This document shows positions 1-8,159 of a stretch of DNA of 64,000 bases, piece after piece. Within the stretch, counting starts at the first letter, position 1. Each line of letters starts with the position of its first letter. The translations under genes and the position numbers were made by a program. The stretch covers positions 124,001 through 188,000 of the forward strand of contig CAVBPR010000018.1 in the NCBI GenBank assembly GCA_963597355.1, read 5' to 3'. Source of the stretch: UMGS1766 sp963597355 (GTDB lineage Bacteria; Bacillota; Clostridia; Oscillospirales; Oscillospiraceae). A model generated the notes under the pieces. It saw only the letters and a list, made by a program, of their open reading frames with translations, was not told the DNA's origin and did no database searches.

Positions 1-458
1 ACATCCCGTCTTTCGCAGGACTGCAGCGTCATGGAAAAGCTGGCATCGCCGGTATAGAGGGAAATTTCGCTGGGGGTGGTACCGGAGGAATCCTCGGAAG
101 CGGAGGCCTCGGAAGAGCCGTCAGGATCCACATCCTTTACAAAATTATCTTCCCGGCTGTTGTTCTGGGAGGAATAGATCGATCCGCTGGAAGAAGCGGC
201 ATCTTTCTGCTGATAGGCTCTCAGAGCGCTGAATGCGCCAACGGCAATGAGACATACGGCGATGGTAATGAGAGCGGTGGGCATATGAATCAGCCGTTTG
301 GAAGCGGGCGCTGAGGCACCGACCGTTTCACATGCGTCGATGGGAGTGTCCGGCGCATCGGCTTCCTCTTCCGGAGCAGCTTGGCGAGGTGTGGGATCGT
401 TGTCCCAAGGGTCATCCCGGCGGCGGTCGGAATGATCAAACGGTTCCATATCCTGCAT
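1..458 (-). CDS. Membrane-anchored protein, N-terminal part, possibly HtrA/DegP-like serine protease (partial)
   Basis: Only the first 152 codons are inside the window; the gene runs off the left edge. The start is the ATG at 458, preceded by AAGGAA about 8 bases upstream. The product has an acidic, proline-rich cytoplasmic tail of about 55 residues, one transmembrane segment near residues 60-80 (TALITIAVCLIAVGAFSAL) and then a Ser/Asp/Glu-rich extracellular linker. That layout, and the position 21 bases after a histidine kinase gene, is typical of the membrane HtrA proteases that follow two-component genes in clostridia. No catalytic domain is visible here, so the HtrA assignment is inference from context. 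Confidence 0.5.
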   Translation of the reverse strand, partial: MQDMEPFDHSDRRRDDPWDNDPTPRQAAPEEEADAPDTPIDACETVGASAPASKRLIHMPTALITIAVCLIAVGAFSALRAYQQKDAASSSGSIYSSQNNSREDNFVKDVDPDGSSEASASEDSSGTTPSEISLYTGDASFSMTLQSCERRD

Positions 459-479
459 TGGTTGTTCCTTTCTGGCTGA

Positions 480-1919
480 TTAGCCTACCAGAGTCAGGGT
501 GAAGACAAATTCGGTGACTCCATCCTGACTGGTAACATTGATGGTTTCCTTGTGGTTATTTAAGATGGTTTTTACGATATAAAGTCCCAGACCGACGCCC
601 TCCTTATCAATGCTGCGGGAGCGGTCGGACTTGTGGAAGCGGTCAAAGATCATGTTCAGTTCCTCGGGAGGAATGGTTTCTCCGTGATCTTTCACCGAAA
701 CATAGGCTTTGTTGGAGCGAGTCGTGATGCTGATGCCGATGGCAGTGCCGGGCGTGGCGAATTTGGCGGCATTGTCCAGCAGGTTATAGCACACCTGAGT
801 GATGCTGTCCGGATCGCCCCAGACCATCACCGGCGAGTCGGGAATGTGAACATCCAGATCCAGCTGGCGCTTTTTTACCTTGCCTTCCAGACTGATCAGA
901 ACCTGCACCATGGTTTCGCCAATGTCAAATTCCACTTGACTTTGCACATTCTCCTTGGCCTGCAGCGCGCTGACATCCAGCATCTGCCGCACAAGGCGGG
1001 CCAGACGGCTGGTCTCGGAGGAGATGATCTGCAAAGAGCTGTTCACCCGCTCCGGAGGGATCGTGCCGTCTAAAATTCCGTCGGTAAAGCCGGAAATCGT
1101 GGTCATGGGAGTTTTCAGCTCGTGGGAGATATTTGCCACAAACTCCTGCCGCCGTTTTTCCGAGCTGGCAAGGGAGTCTGCCATGACGTTGAAGGCCCGA
1201 GCCAGATCGCCCACTTCATCTGTCCGTCCGCAGTCGCTTACACGCACGTCGTATTCCCCCATACCAAAGCGACGCACAGCCTCCGCCATTTCCCGCAGAG
1301 GCTTTACCTGCTGCAGCGAGAAAATGGAGCTGGAGATAAAGGCAATGCAGATGACGACAACGGCAGTGAAGAAGAACATGGTAGCCAGCGTTTTCCAAAG
1401 GGTCATCAGGGAGTCGGCAGAGGTGCTCATCAAAACCAGATAGGCAACGCTGCTGCTTCCGTCGGAGGCCACAAGATAGATGGGAGCACCGGCGACAAAA
1501 TGGAGCTCTCCGTTATAAATGCCAAGGTCGGACATGCCGGAGTAGCTGCCCTGACTGCAGATCTGGCTGCTGACAGCGGAGGAAACCGCCTTTCCCCGGC
1601 AGAAATCGGTTGTGCCGCTGGTGGAGTTATAGCGCAGTACCGTTCCGTCGGCATCACAGAGAATAATGTCGGATTCCGAAATACTGGACAGCGCCGGACC
1701 ATACAGGGGGAAACCTTCATTGGCCGGGTCGTAGCCTTTTTCCAGAATCATCTGTGTGATATTAGCTACATAGGTCACATTTTCCGTCATGGATTCCTTC
1801 TTTTCCTGCACCATATAGCGGTAGCTCAGTGTCATAAATCCGGCAGACAGAAGAGCAAAGGAGATAAGGATCATGCTGGCTGTCAGCATGAAGTGGCGGC
1901 GAAACAATCCGCTTTTCAT
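480..1919 (-). CDS. Sensor histidine kinase (WalK/PhoR/CssS-like)
   Basis: The 479-residue protein is a membrane sensor kinase that should phosphorylate the response regulator encoded just before it. Two transmembrane segments (about residues 12-32 and 178-200) flank an extracellular sensor domain of about 145 residues. A HAMP linker follows (about 203-255), then the HisKA motif SHELKTP with the phospho-accepting His266, then a HATPase_c domain with the N box NLLDNAAKF and the G boxes DHGETIPPEE and GVGLGLYIVK. Its ATG overlaps the regulator stop codon (ATGA) and no good ribosome site precedes it, so translation is probably coupled. The signal it senses cannot be read from the sequence; the HtrA-like neighbour suggests envelope stress. 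Confidence 0.93.
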   Translation of the reverse strand: MKSGLFRRHFMLTASMILISFALLSAGFMTLSYRYMVQEKKESMTENVTYVANITQMILEKGYDPANEGFPLYGPALSSISESDIILCDADGTVLRYNSTSGTTDFCRGKAVSSAVSSQICSQGSYSGMSDLGIYNGELHFVAGAPIYLVASDGSSSVAYLVLMSTSADSLMTLWKTLATMFFFTAVVVICIAFISSSIFSLQQVKPLREMAEAVRRFGMGEYDVRVSDCGRTDEVGDLARAFNVMADSLASSEKRRQEFVANISHELKTPMTTISGFTDGILDGTIPPERVNSSLQIISSETSRLARLVRQMLDVSALQAKENVQSQVEFDIGETMVQVLISLEGKVKKRQLDLDVHIPDSPVMVWGDPDSITQVCYNLLDNAAKFATPGTAIGISITTRSNKAYVSVKDHGETIPPEELNMIFDRFHKSDRSRSIDKEGVGLGLYIVKTILNNHKETINVTSQDGVTEFVFTLTLVG

Positions 1920-2608
1920 GCTTCGTTAAGGGCAAATTTGTAGCCCACGGTGTGAACCGTTTCGATGGACCACTGGTCGCTTATGCCCTCCACCTTGTCC
2001 CGCAGGCGCTTGATGTGCACATCTACGGTGCGGCTGTCACCGAAATATTCAAAGCCCCACACAGCGTCCAGAAGCTGGTTGCGGCTGAAGGCGCGGTTGG
2101 GATGGGAAGCCAGATAATACAGCAGTTCCAGTTCTTTCGGGGGTGTGTTGACGCGCTTGCCGTCTACAATCAGTTCGTAGGAGTCCAGATTGATGACCAG
2201 CTTGTCGAAGGAAAGCTTCTTTTCTTTCTCGGTGGTGTCCTCCTCGCCGGCCCGGCGCAGTACAGCGTGGATTCTGGCCAGAACTTCTGTCATAACAAAG
2301 GGCTTGACGATATAGTCGTCTGCGCCCATTTCCAGCCCCTTTACCTTGTCCTCGGTTTGCCCCTTTGCGGTCATCATAATAATGGGCGTCTTGTCCGTTT
2401 CCCGAATCTTACGGCAGACAGACCAACCGTCCAGAACCGGGAGCATGATGTCCAATAATACCAGGTCAGGGTTCCATGCGCGGAATTCTTCCACGCCTTT
2501 GCCGCCGTCTGGGGCAATGCGGGTTTCAAAGCCCTCTTTCTCCAGATAGAGCTGGAGGAGCTGGGCAATATTGCTGTCATCTTCCACAATCAATGTTTTA
2601 ATCGCCAT
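1916..2608 (-). CDS. OmpR/PhoB-family response regulator
   Basis: This 230-residue DNA-binding regulator is the first gene of the regulator-kinase-(HtrA-like) unit. The receiver domain (residues 1-120) has the acidic pair Asp10/Asp11 and the phosphorylation site Asp53 in LLDIMLPVLDG, plus MMTAKGQ and the conserved Lys in VKPF. The C-terminal winged helix (about 135-230) ends with the usual DVHIKRLRDKVE recognition segment. The reading frame is open much further upstream, but the ATG at 2608 has AGAGGTG at proper spacing and begins the conserved KTLIVEDD strand, so the longer frame is not used. Confidence 0.95.
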   Translation of the reverse strand: MAIKTLIVEDDSNIAQLLQLYLEKEGFETRIAPDGGKGVEEFRAWNPDLVLLDIMLPVLDGWSVCRKIRETDKTPIIMMTAKGQTEDKVKGLEMGADDYIVKPFVMTEVLARIHAVLRRAGEEDTTEKEKKLSFDKLVINLDSYELIVDGKRVNTPPKELELLYYLASHPNRAFSRNQLLDAVWGFEYFGDSRTVDVHIKRLRDKVEGISDQWSIETVHTVGYKFALNEA

Positions 2609-2676
2609 AAAAAACACCTCTTTTTCAGTTGGTACTATTGTAACGGATTCCGGAGGGAGTAGGGGTGAAGTTTTTG

Positions 2677-3342
2677 TTAAATTTCCAGAGCATGCCACCC
2701 GGCCTGCAGTGCCCTCTGTACCAGTGCTCCTTCTGCCGGCGCGGCAAGGTAGGCATCGGCTAAAGCCACCATCTGCTGCCCGGTTTGTGGGGCATCGGCG
2801 CTGGAAATCGTGGCATAGAGCAGGGCGCATTCGTTGATCAGTCTGAGGCTGGTGCCCTCCCGGGGGCACTGCAGGCCAGCCCAGTAAGCCCGAAAGGCCG
2901 GGTTGCCGCGGTCCAGACGGGCGGCAATGGACGGATCTGTGATGCCGATCAAAGCGTCCAGCCGCCACAACATCGGGTCGATGCGGGCGGAAAAAGCAGG
3001 TGGTGGTGGGACATTATAGTCAAGAGACAAAACGGCAGGCTGAAAATGCCGCACGGTTTCTTCCCATTCCCGGGTCAAATGAATGGCCAGCCAGCCGCCG
3101 GAGGGAACGACACGAATCGGAAGCTGGCTTTGATTCAAAGCATCTGCCAGCAGTTGAGCGTCCAGATGCAGTGCCATGGGGACAGGGGAGGCCAGCTCAC
3201 CGCCCTTCCCATCCGGACGAAAGCGGAGAGGGAGACGGCGCAGGGAATCTGCAGGATATTGATGCTCCGCCAGAATGGATGCAAGCGCTTCTGTGATACC
3301 GCGGCGAAGTGCGCTCAGCGGATCCAATGGGGCGTCAGGCAC
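2677..3342 (-). CDS. Uncharacterised protein resembling arginyl-tRNA synthetase end domains without the catalytic core
   Basis: I do not recognise this 221-residue protein as a named family. Residues about 8-75 (ALRRGITEALASIL, GELASPVPMALHLDAQLLADAL, GGWLAIHL) have the pattern of the ArgS N-terminal additive domain, and the C-terminal third (SLRLINECALLYATIS) is faintly like a DALR helical anticodon domain. No HIGH or KMSKS motif is present and the length is under half of ArgS. In Bacillus a DUF1934 gene (ywiB) sits directly before argS, which is exactly this position. The chosen start is the GTG at 3342 (GGAG upstream), overlapping the DUF1934 gene by 8 bases. The ArgS link is visual inference only. 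Confidence 0.55.
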   Translation of the reverse strand: MPDAPLDPLSALRRGITEALASILAEHQYPADSLRRLPLRFRPDGKGGELASPVPMALHLDAQLLADALNQSQLPIRVVPSGGWLAIHLTREWEETVRHFQPAVLSLDYNVPPPPAFSARIDPMLWRLDALIGITDPSIAARLDRGNPAFRAYWAGLQCPREGTSLRLINECALLYATISSADAPQTGQQMVALADAYLAAPAEGALVQRALQAGWHALEI

Positions 3343-3775
3343 GGGGCACCGCTCCGGATTCCCGCACATCAATGCGGAAGAGACTCTTTCCGGCCAGCAT
3401 GTGGTTGACTTCGATGTCATAATCGATTTCCAGCTTTCCGCCGTTTCCGGTTAAGGTGGAGTTCAGCTTGTGGGCAGTGACGCCAATTTCCATGCTGCCA
3501 AAGGGGGTGTCGTAAACCGACATATGGCTTTTCCCCCGCTCGAAGACCATTTCCGAGCGGATGGTGCCGGTGCGGAGAAGAGTAACCCGCTCCGGCTCGA
3601 TGTGAAACATGGTTGTGGTGCCCTCCATGCCGGTCAGCTCGGTTTCTTCATAGCTTAATTGAAAGGAGTTTCCGATTTGCTCCAAATGGCCTTTGGTGAC
3701 AAGCTCCATGTTGTCGCTGTCCAGACCGGAATAGTTTTGTAATCCCTGAATGGAGATTAACACATTCTTTTTCAC
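3335..3775 (-). CDS. DUF1934 (YwiB-like) beta-barrel protein
   Basis: This 146-residue protein fits the DUF1934 family in length and pattern: a run of short beta strands such as LISIQGLQ, FQLSYEETE, TTTMFHIEPERVTLLRTG and MEIGVTAHKLNS, giving a calycin-like small barrel. The function of the family is not established. The start is the GTG at 3775, with GAGGAGGT seven bases upstream; the reading frame continues further but without a better site. It sits between murI (14 bases away) and the ArgS-like gene, all on the minus strand, so the three form one operon. Confidence 0.8.
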   Translation of the reverse strand: MKKNVLISIQGLQNYSGLDSDNMELVTKGHLEQIGNSFQLSYEETELTGMEGTTTMFHIEPERVTLLRTGTIRSEMVFERGKSHMSVYDTPFGSMEIGVTAHKLNSTLTGNGGKLEIDYDIEVNHMLAGKSLFRIDVRESGAVPRA

Positions 3776-3788
3776 AGGAGTGACCTCC

Positions 3789-4604
3789 TCAGTAGTTTTC
3801 AATTGCAACCTGTTCCACCGGCTCTGTGACCTCTCGTCCAAGGAAAATCGAGGCCAGGTCGTGGAAGGATTCCACGCTGTCGCTGACATACCACCGGTAT
3901 TCGCCAACCTGATTGGCATCGGCCCGTAAATCGTGGCGATCGAGGTAACCGGTCAGCTGCTCGGCAACCTCTGCACCGGAATCCAGCAGGCGAACCTCCG
4001 GCCCCATAAAGTTGCCGATGACGTCGGTGAGCAGGGGATAATGGGTGCAGCCGAGGACAAGGGTGTCCACCTTGGCATCCTTCAGTGGCTGCAAATACTC
4101 GGCAACAATGGTTTCAATGACGATGTCGCCGGGGCGTGTGCGCCCTGCCTCCACCAGGGGAACAAAGAGAGAGCAGGGTTTTGCAATCAGAGTGACATCG
4201 GGGTCTTCTTTTCGAATAACCCGTTCATAGGCGCCGGTTCGAATGGTTGCGGGGGTGGCAATAATGCCGATGCGGTGATTTTGCGTAACCTGAACCGCCT
4301 TTTGTGCGGTGGGAACCACAACGCCAAAGATGGGCAGGTCTTCCTGCTCCCGCAGGGTGTCCAGAGCAATGGAAGAGACAGTGCCGCAGGCGATCACAAT
4401 CGCCTTCAGGTCAAAGGTGCGCAGGAAATTGACATCCTGGGTAGCATAACGAAAAATGGTGTCCCGGGAACGGGTGCCGTAGGGCACACGGCCGGTGTCG
4501 CCAAAGTAAATGATGTTTTCATTGGGCATCAGAGAGATCAGCCGGCGGGCAGCGGTTAATCCGCCGAGGCCGGAATCAAAAACGCCAATGGGTCGATTAT
4601 CCAT
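3789..4604 (-). CDS. murI: Glutamate racemase
   Basis: The enzyme interconverts L- and D-glutamate for peptidoglycan synthesis in the cytoplasm. The 271-residue product has DSGLGG (residues 10-15), the GDTGRVPYG loop and two active-site cysteines, Cys73 in ACGTVSS and Cys186 in GCTHYP. The first cysteine motif normally reads CNT; here the Asn is Gly74, a change in a substrate-contacting position. The ATG at 4604 is chosen over an in-frame start 36 bases upstream because GGAGG sits at the right distance from it. It is the first gene of the murI-DUF1934-ArgS-like operon. Confidence 0.93.
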   Translation of the reverse strand: MDNRPIGVFDSGLGGLTAARRLISLMPNENIIYFGDTGRVPYGTRSRDTIFRYATQDVNFLRTFDLKAIVIACGTVSSIALDTLREQEDLPIFGVVVPTAQKAVQVTQNHRIGIIATPATIRTGAYERVIRKEDPDVTLIAKPCSLFVPLVEAGRTRPGDIVIETIVAEYLQPLKDAKVDTLVLGCTHYPLLTDVIGNFMGPEVRLLDSGAEVAEQLTGYLDRHDLRADANQVGEYRWYVSDSVESFHDLASIFLGREVTEPVEQVAIENY

Positions 4605-4619
4605 GTTGGAATCCTCCGT

Positions 4620-4638
4620 GGTTTGTTTCGAACAAACC
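4620..4638 (-). promoter_or_regulatory. Inverted repeat in the murI leader
   Basis: GGTTTGTT and AACAAACC are separated by only three bases, giving an 8-bp perfect inverted repeat immediately upstream of the murI ribosome site and downstream of its promoter. A second short hairpin (AGCTTT/AAAGCT) lies at about 4647-4663. The repeat could be an operator or an mRNA hairpin affecting ribosome access. Confidence 0.5.
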
Positions 4639-4676
4639 AAGATCTAGCTTTGCGATAAAGCTCCAGTTAATAAACT

Positions 4677-4705
4677 ATCATAGCATACAAACCTATAGAA
4701 GTAAA
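4677..4705 (-). promoter_or_regulatory. Sigma-A-type promoter for the murI operon
   Basis: On the minus strand TTTACT (-35) and TATGAT (-10) are separated by 17 bases. Transcription would begin near 4670, about 65 bases before the murI start. Confidence 0.65.
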
Positions 4706-4734
4706 TCGCCATAAAGCAAAATTTATACAGACTT

Positions 4735-4773
4735 CAAAGATGAGAAAGCCCAGACGCTGCAGTGTCTGAGCTT
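4735..4773 (-). terminator. Terminator after the AraC-family gene
   Basis: On the minus strand AAGCTCAGAC pairs with GTCTGGGCTT around a short loop and is followed by a T-rich stretch. It lies just beyond the stop codon of the regulator gene. Confidence 0.6.
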
Positions 4774-4790
4774 CCTTTCGTTTGCGGGGA

Positions 4791-6347
4791 TCAGTGGGTC
4801 GTTTGGCTCATCTGGCGGTAGGCGCCGGGGGTGATGCCCTCGCTGCGCTTGAAGGCCCGGGTCAGAGTCCATCCGCTTCCGTACCCGGTGCGGAGGGCAA
4901 TGTCCGTCAGATTCAGATTCGTGGTCTCCAGCAGTTCCTTTGCGCAGGTCAGGCGCTTTTGCTGCAGGTAGGTCAGCACGCTCTGCCCCGTGCGTTCCTT
5001 GAAAATGCGGGCAACGTAGGAAGGGTTCATTTCAAAGCGTTCGCTGAGAATGGTAAGGTTCAGGTCCGGATCCATGTAATTTTCGTCGATATATTGCAGC
5101 AGCTGCTGGGCTTTATCCTCCTTTTTGGGAAGGGGGCTGTCCGGCAGGTTCAAAAGGTCGAAAATCTGATCCACCAGAGAGGCAATTTCCGTCAGAGAGG
5201 TGGCGCTGCTGATGTTCCGGCAGAGTAAATCGATTTCCGGGTGCTTTTCCACTTTGCAGCCCAGGGTTTCAAAGGCGATTCCCAGATGGAAGAGCACCAT
5301 TTGATTCACGGTTTGGGCGTGCTGTGGGGTGGTGATATATTTTGGATCCAAGATCTCCATCAGTAAATCTCTGGCCTTGGGCATGTCCAGCGTGCTTACG
5401 GAGTGGACGTATTTTTTCCACAGCTGTTTCTGGTGCGTGTCGACGGTTCCCGCATCCTTCGGCAAGTCGAGGGCAGAGACAACAGATTTGCCCAGAGAGA
5501 GCATGTCGGCATAGCACAGAAGCCGCATACACTCCTGCGCGGCATCATGGGCATCGGTAATGTCCAGAAACGGAGTGGCCAGGGCGGCAACTGTCACAAT
5601 TGCGTAATCGGTTTCCAACTGCTGAAGGGACTGACCGCACCATTGGCACACCGAGGCAAGCACATGGAAAGAATCCTCCGTGGGGGAAAAATCCAGATTG
5701 ACCAGGCACATGTAGTGGCCGTCGTACTCCACGCAATACAGGCTGACATCTTCCGGGGCATGGATCTGCAGGACGGATTGGATCGTGTCCCGAATCTGCA
5801 CAAAATCCTTCAGCGGCGGCTCGGCATCCCCCCGACGCTGAAAAATCTGACCGTAGTCGTCGATGCGCAGGCAAATGAGGCAAAAACCGGAGTGGGACAT
5901 CTGGAGCAGATCCTGCCGGACCAGCTGGTCCAGGCGATCCTGAGCGTCGGCAAAGGCCAGGGTGTGGCGATTGTCCCCCAGCAAACGCTCCACCAGTCGC
6001 GCTTTGTTGATGTTGTTTTGGGCTTCTGCTTTGTCCCGGTTGTCCATCTGCTGCACATAAAGGTTGCGCAGGGCAACCTCGACCGAGGTGCAGTCGGAAA
6101 GCTCCGCTCCGCTGGCCGCTGCGGCTTTCTTCAGCAGGTCTGTCCGCAGGTTGATTCGCCGGTGAAACAGCAGCAGACAGCCGCCGCTGCCAAGGGGCAG
6201 CGCCAGAAAAGAACAAACGGTGAAGAAAACAGGATGCGTGGAGTAGTGAGCGGCCAGTATACCGATCAGGCAGGGGATAATTGCACCAAGGAATCCCAGC
6301 AGGGCATATTCCAAACGCAATTGACGCTTGATTGACAAAATGATCAT
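4791..6347 (-). CDS. Membrane-anchored AraC-family transcriptional regulator
   Basis: The 518-residue protein begins with two hydrophobic segments (about residues 10-30 and 37-58), so it should sit in the membrane. A long middle region of about 340 residues follows, of the kind found between the membrane part and the DNA-binding domain of large clostridial AraC regulators. The last 100 residues are a double helix-turn-helix AraC domain (LTILSERFEMNPSYVARIFKE, then LNLTDIALRTGYGS). The ATG at 6347, with AGGAAAAG upstream, is preferred to the one 33 bases further out. It is divergent from the GntP operon, which is its likely target. Confidence 0.88.
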   Translation of the reverse strand: MIILSIKRQLRLEYALLGFLGAIIPCLIGILAAHYSTHPVFFTVCSFLALPLGSGGCLLLFHRRINLRTDLLKKAAAASGAELSDCTSVEVALRNLYVQQMDNRDKAEAQNNINKARLVERLLGDNRHTLAFADAQDRLDQLVRQDLLQMSHSGFCLICLRIDDYGQIFQRRGDAEPPLKDFVQIRDTIQSVLQIHAPEDVSLYCVEYDGHYMCLVNLDFSPTEDSFHVLASVCQWCGQSLQQLETDYAIVTVAALATPFLDITDAHDAAQECMRLLCYADMLSLGKSVVSALDLPKDAGTVDTHQKQLWKKYVHSVSTLDMPKARDLLMEILDPKYITTPQHAQTVNQMVLFHLGIAFETLGCKVEKHPEIDLLCRNISSATSLTEIASLVDQIFDLLNLPDSPLPKKEDKAQQLLQYIDENYMDPDLNLTILSERFEMNPSYVARIFKERTGQSVLTYLQQKRLTCAKELLETTNLNLTDIALRTGYGSGWTLTRAFKRSEGITPGAYRQMSQTTH

Positions 6348-6393
6348 TCCTCTTTTCCTGCATTTCACATTGTGATGCATCCTCTTTCTCTTA

Positions 6394-6422
6394 ATGATAA
6401 CGGATACGGAGCGATTTGTAAA
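6394..6422 (-). promoter_or_regulatory. Promoter of the AraC-family gene
   Basis: TTTACA and TATCAT are 17 bases apart on the minus strand. Between this promoter and the start codon there is an 11-bp palindrome (TCACATTGTGA, 6365-6375) that could be a regulator site. Confidence 0.6.
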
Positions 6423-6477
6423 ACTACTTTTTGGAAGTCTAAAAATTTGTGGCTGTTGCGGGAAAGTTGACTGTTTT

Positions 6478-6573
6478 TGCGCAATTTGAAACTGTGCGCA
6501 ATTTATAACTTTTGCTGAAAACGGCGCAACCGGAGCGATGTGTGCGCAAAAAGTACAAAAAAGAATCTATACC
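6478..6573 (+). promoter_or_regulatory. Direct-repeat operator region and promoter of the gntP operon
   Basis: The 386-base gap between the AraC gene and gntP carries TGCGCAATTT twice (6478-6487 and 6495-6504, 17 bases apart) and a third copy, TGCGCAAAAA, at 6543-6552. The third copy covers the place where a -35 box would be for the -10-like TATACC at 6568-6573, and no consensus -35 is present there. This is the arrangement expected for a promoter that needs an AraC-type activator. The assignment of the sites to the neighbouring regulator is inference. The rest of the gap, to 6733, shows only the gntP ribosome site. Confidence 0.5.
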
Positions 6574-6733
6574 GGCAGGAGATCTTTGTGCTAATTTAAC
6601 ATCATCACCTGAGCGCAGGCGATGAACTCCAGTTTTGGTACAGGAGGTGAAATGTTCCGGCAAATGAGAGGATCGCATGCGCCGCACATTACATTTACTG
6701 AGAAAACAAACTGAAAAGGAGAGAGACTGTTTC

Positions 6734-8074
6734 ATGTTTACAAGTGTACCAGTAGCAGCCGTATTCCTGATTCTCGGTATCATCGCTTTTATCCTGTTGT
6801 GCTATCGGGGCGTCAACACCGCACTGGCCGCTCTGGCGGCGGCTATGATCGTTGGCTTGGGCGCAACAGACGGTTGGCTGGAAGCGATCTTCACCGTGTT
6901 CCCTTCGGGCATCGGCAATTTTGTTATTAACAACGCAATGGTTTATCTGTCGGCAGGCTTGTTCGCCTTCCTGATGAGAGAGACCAAGTCCGGCAACGCG
7001 ATTGCAGACAATATGGTGCGGCTGATCGGCGCAAACCGCGCTCCCATCATCATCATTGTTCTGACCGCTATCATCCAGATTGCCGGCATCAGCACATATG
7101 TTCTGGTGGCTCCGATTGCAATCGCTCTGATGCGGGCAGCCGATATGCCCATCAGCATCGGCTATGCATCCTGCATGGGCATTCCGCCGCTGATTTCCTT
7201 CTGCCTCCCCGGTGTTACGGCTCTGCCCAACGTGCTGCCGACCACCTTCCTGCACACTACGATTTATGCCGCTCCTCTCATGGGCATCACCTGCGCCCTG
7301 ATCGGTCTGGTGCTGGCAATCCTCTACCTGACCCACATCATCCATCGGGCCCGTCGCCGCGGCGAGCACTTTGTGGAGCCGGGTGCCGGCATGGCTGGCA
7401 TCAATGTGGCAAAAGAAGGCCGCTTTGGTGAGGTAGAAGTGCCTGCTATGTGGAAGGGCATCGCCCCTCTGGCCGGCGTTCTGGTTCTGTCCTTTATCAT
7501 GATCAACGTGTTCAAGCTGCCCAGTGCCCGCGGTATCTGCGTGGCTATGTGGATTTGCTGTGCATTCATGATCGTCGCCAACTGGGATGTGTGCATCCAT
7601 AAGATTACCCTGAAGAACATCATCAGCTGCGGCCCCATGGAGATTGTTCCCTTCATGTTTATGGCCGGCTGTGTGTACGGCTTCGGCAACGTGACCAGTG
7701 CTTCCGCCTGCTTCGAGCCGCTGAAGCAGCTGATCATGACCATCAACCTGAACCCCTACCTGACCGCATTCCTGTCCATCGCTCTGGTTGCCGCTCTGTG
7801 CGCCGACGGCGTGGCCGGCATGATGATGTGGCTGGGCATGTTCTCCGAGACCTTCCTGGCAATGCCCGGTGTCAATCCTGCAGCCCTGCACCGTATCCTG
7901 GTCATGTCTGCTACCACCTTCGACTCTCTGCCTCACTCCGGTTCTGTGGCTGGCTCCATGGCAATGTTCCAGACCACCCACAAGGAGTCCTATGGTCACG
8001 TGTTCGTGCTGACGGTTTGCATCCCTGTTATCTTCAGCCTGGTCGGCGTGGCAATGGCAATCCTGCTGTACTAA
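6734..8074 (+). CDS. GntP-family permease
   Basis: This 446-residue membrane protein has about 12 hydrophobic segments and the GntP-family signature stretches VLVAPIAIALMRAADMPI and FMFMAGCVYGFGNVTSAS. Family members import gluconate, other sugar acids, hydroxy acids or D-serine by proton symport; the substrate here is not known. The ATG at 6734 has AAGGAGAG upstream and begins the first membrane segment; an in-frame ATG 57 bases earlier would add a charged tail and is not preferred. Codons are strongly C-ending, suggesting high expression. It is the first gene of the operon and is followed by a 12-bp perfect hairpin. Confidence 0.88.
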   Translation: MFTSVPVAAVFLILGIIAFILLCYRGVNTALAALAAAMIVGLGATDGWLEAIFTVFPSGIGNFVINNAMVYLSAGLFAFLMRETKSGNAIADNMVRLIGANRAPIIIIVLTAIIQIAGISTYVLVAPIAIALMRAADMPISIGYASCMGIPPLISFCLPGVTALPNVLPTTFLHTTIYAAPLMGITCALIGLVLAILYLTHIIHRARRRGEHFVEPGAGMAGINVAKEGRFGEVEVPAMWKGIAPLAGVLVLSFIMINVFKLPSARGICVAMWICCAFMIVANWDVCIHKITLKNIISCGPMEIVPFMFMAGCVYGFGNVTSASACFEPLKQLIMTINLNPYLTAFLSIALVAALCADGVAGMMMWLGMFSETFLAMPGVNPAALHRILVMSATTFDSLPHSGSVAGSMAMFQTTHKESYGHVFVLTVCIPVIFSLVGVAMAILLY

Positions 8075-8106
8075 TCAGCGAATAAGCGAGAAAATTCAAC
8101 CCCAGC

Positions 8107-8134
8107 CTAGGGGAACGGGAAACCGTTCCCCTAG
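8107..8134 (+). other. Perfect intercistronic hairpin after gntP
   Basis: CTAGGGGAACGG pairs perfectly with CCGTTCCCCTAG around a GAAA tetraloop. No T-run follows, so it is not a standard terminator. It probably marks the 3' end of a stabilised gntP message or a processing site. Confidence 0.7.
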
Positions 8135-8159
8135 CTACCCCGAGAAAGGATGATCTGTT

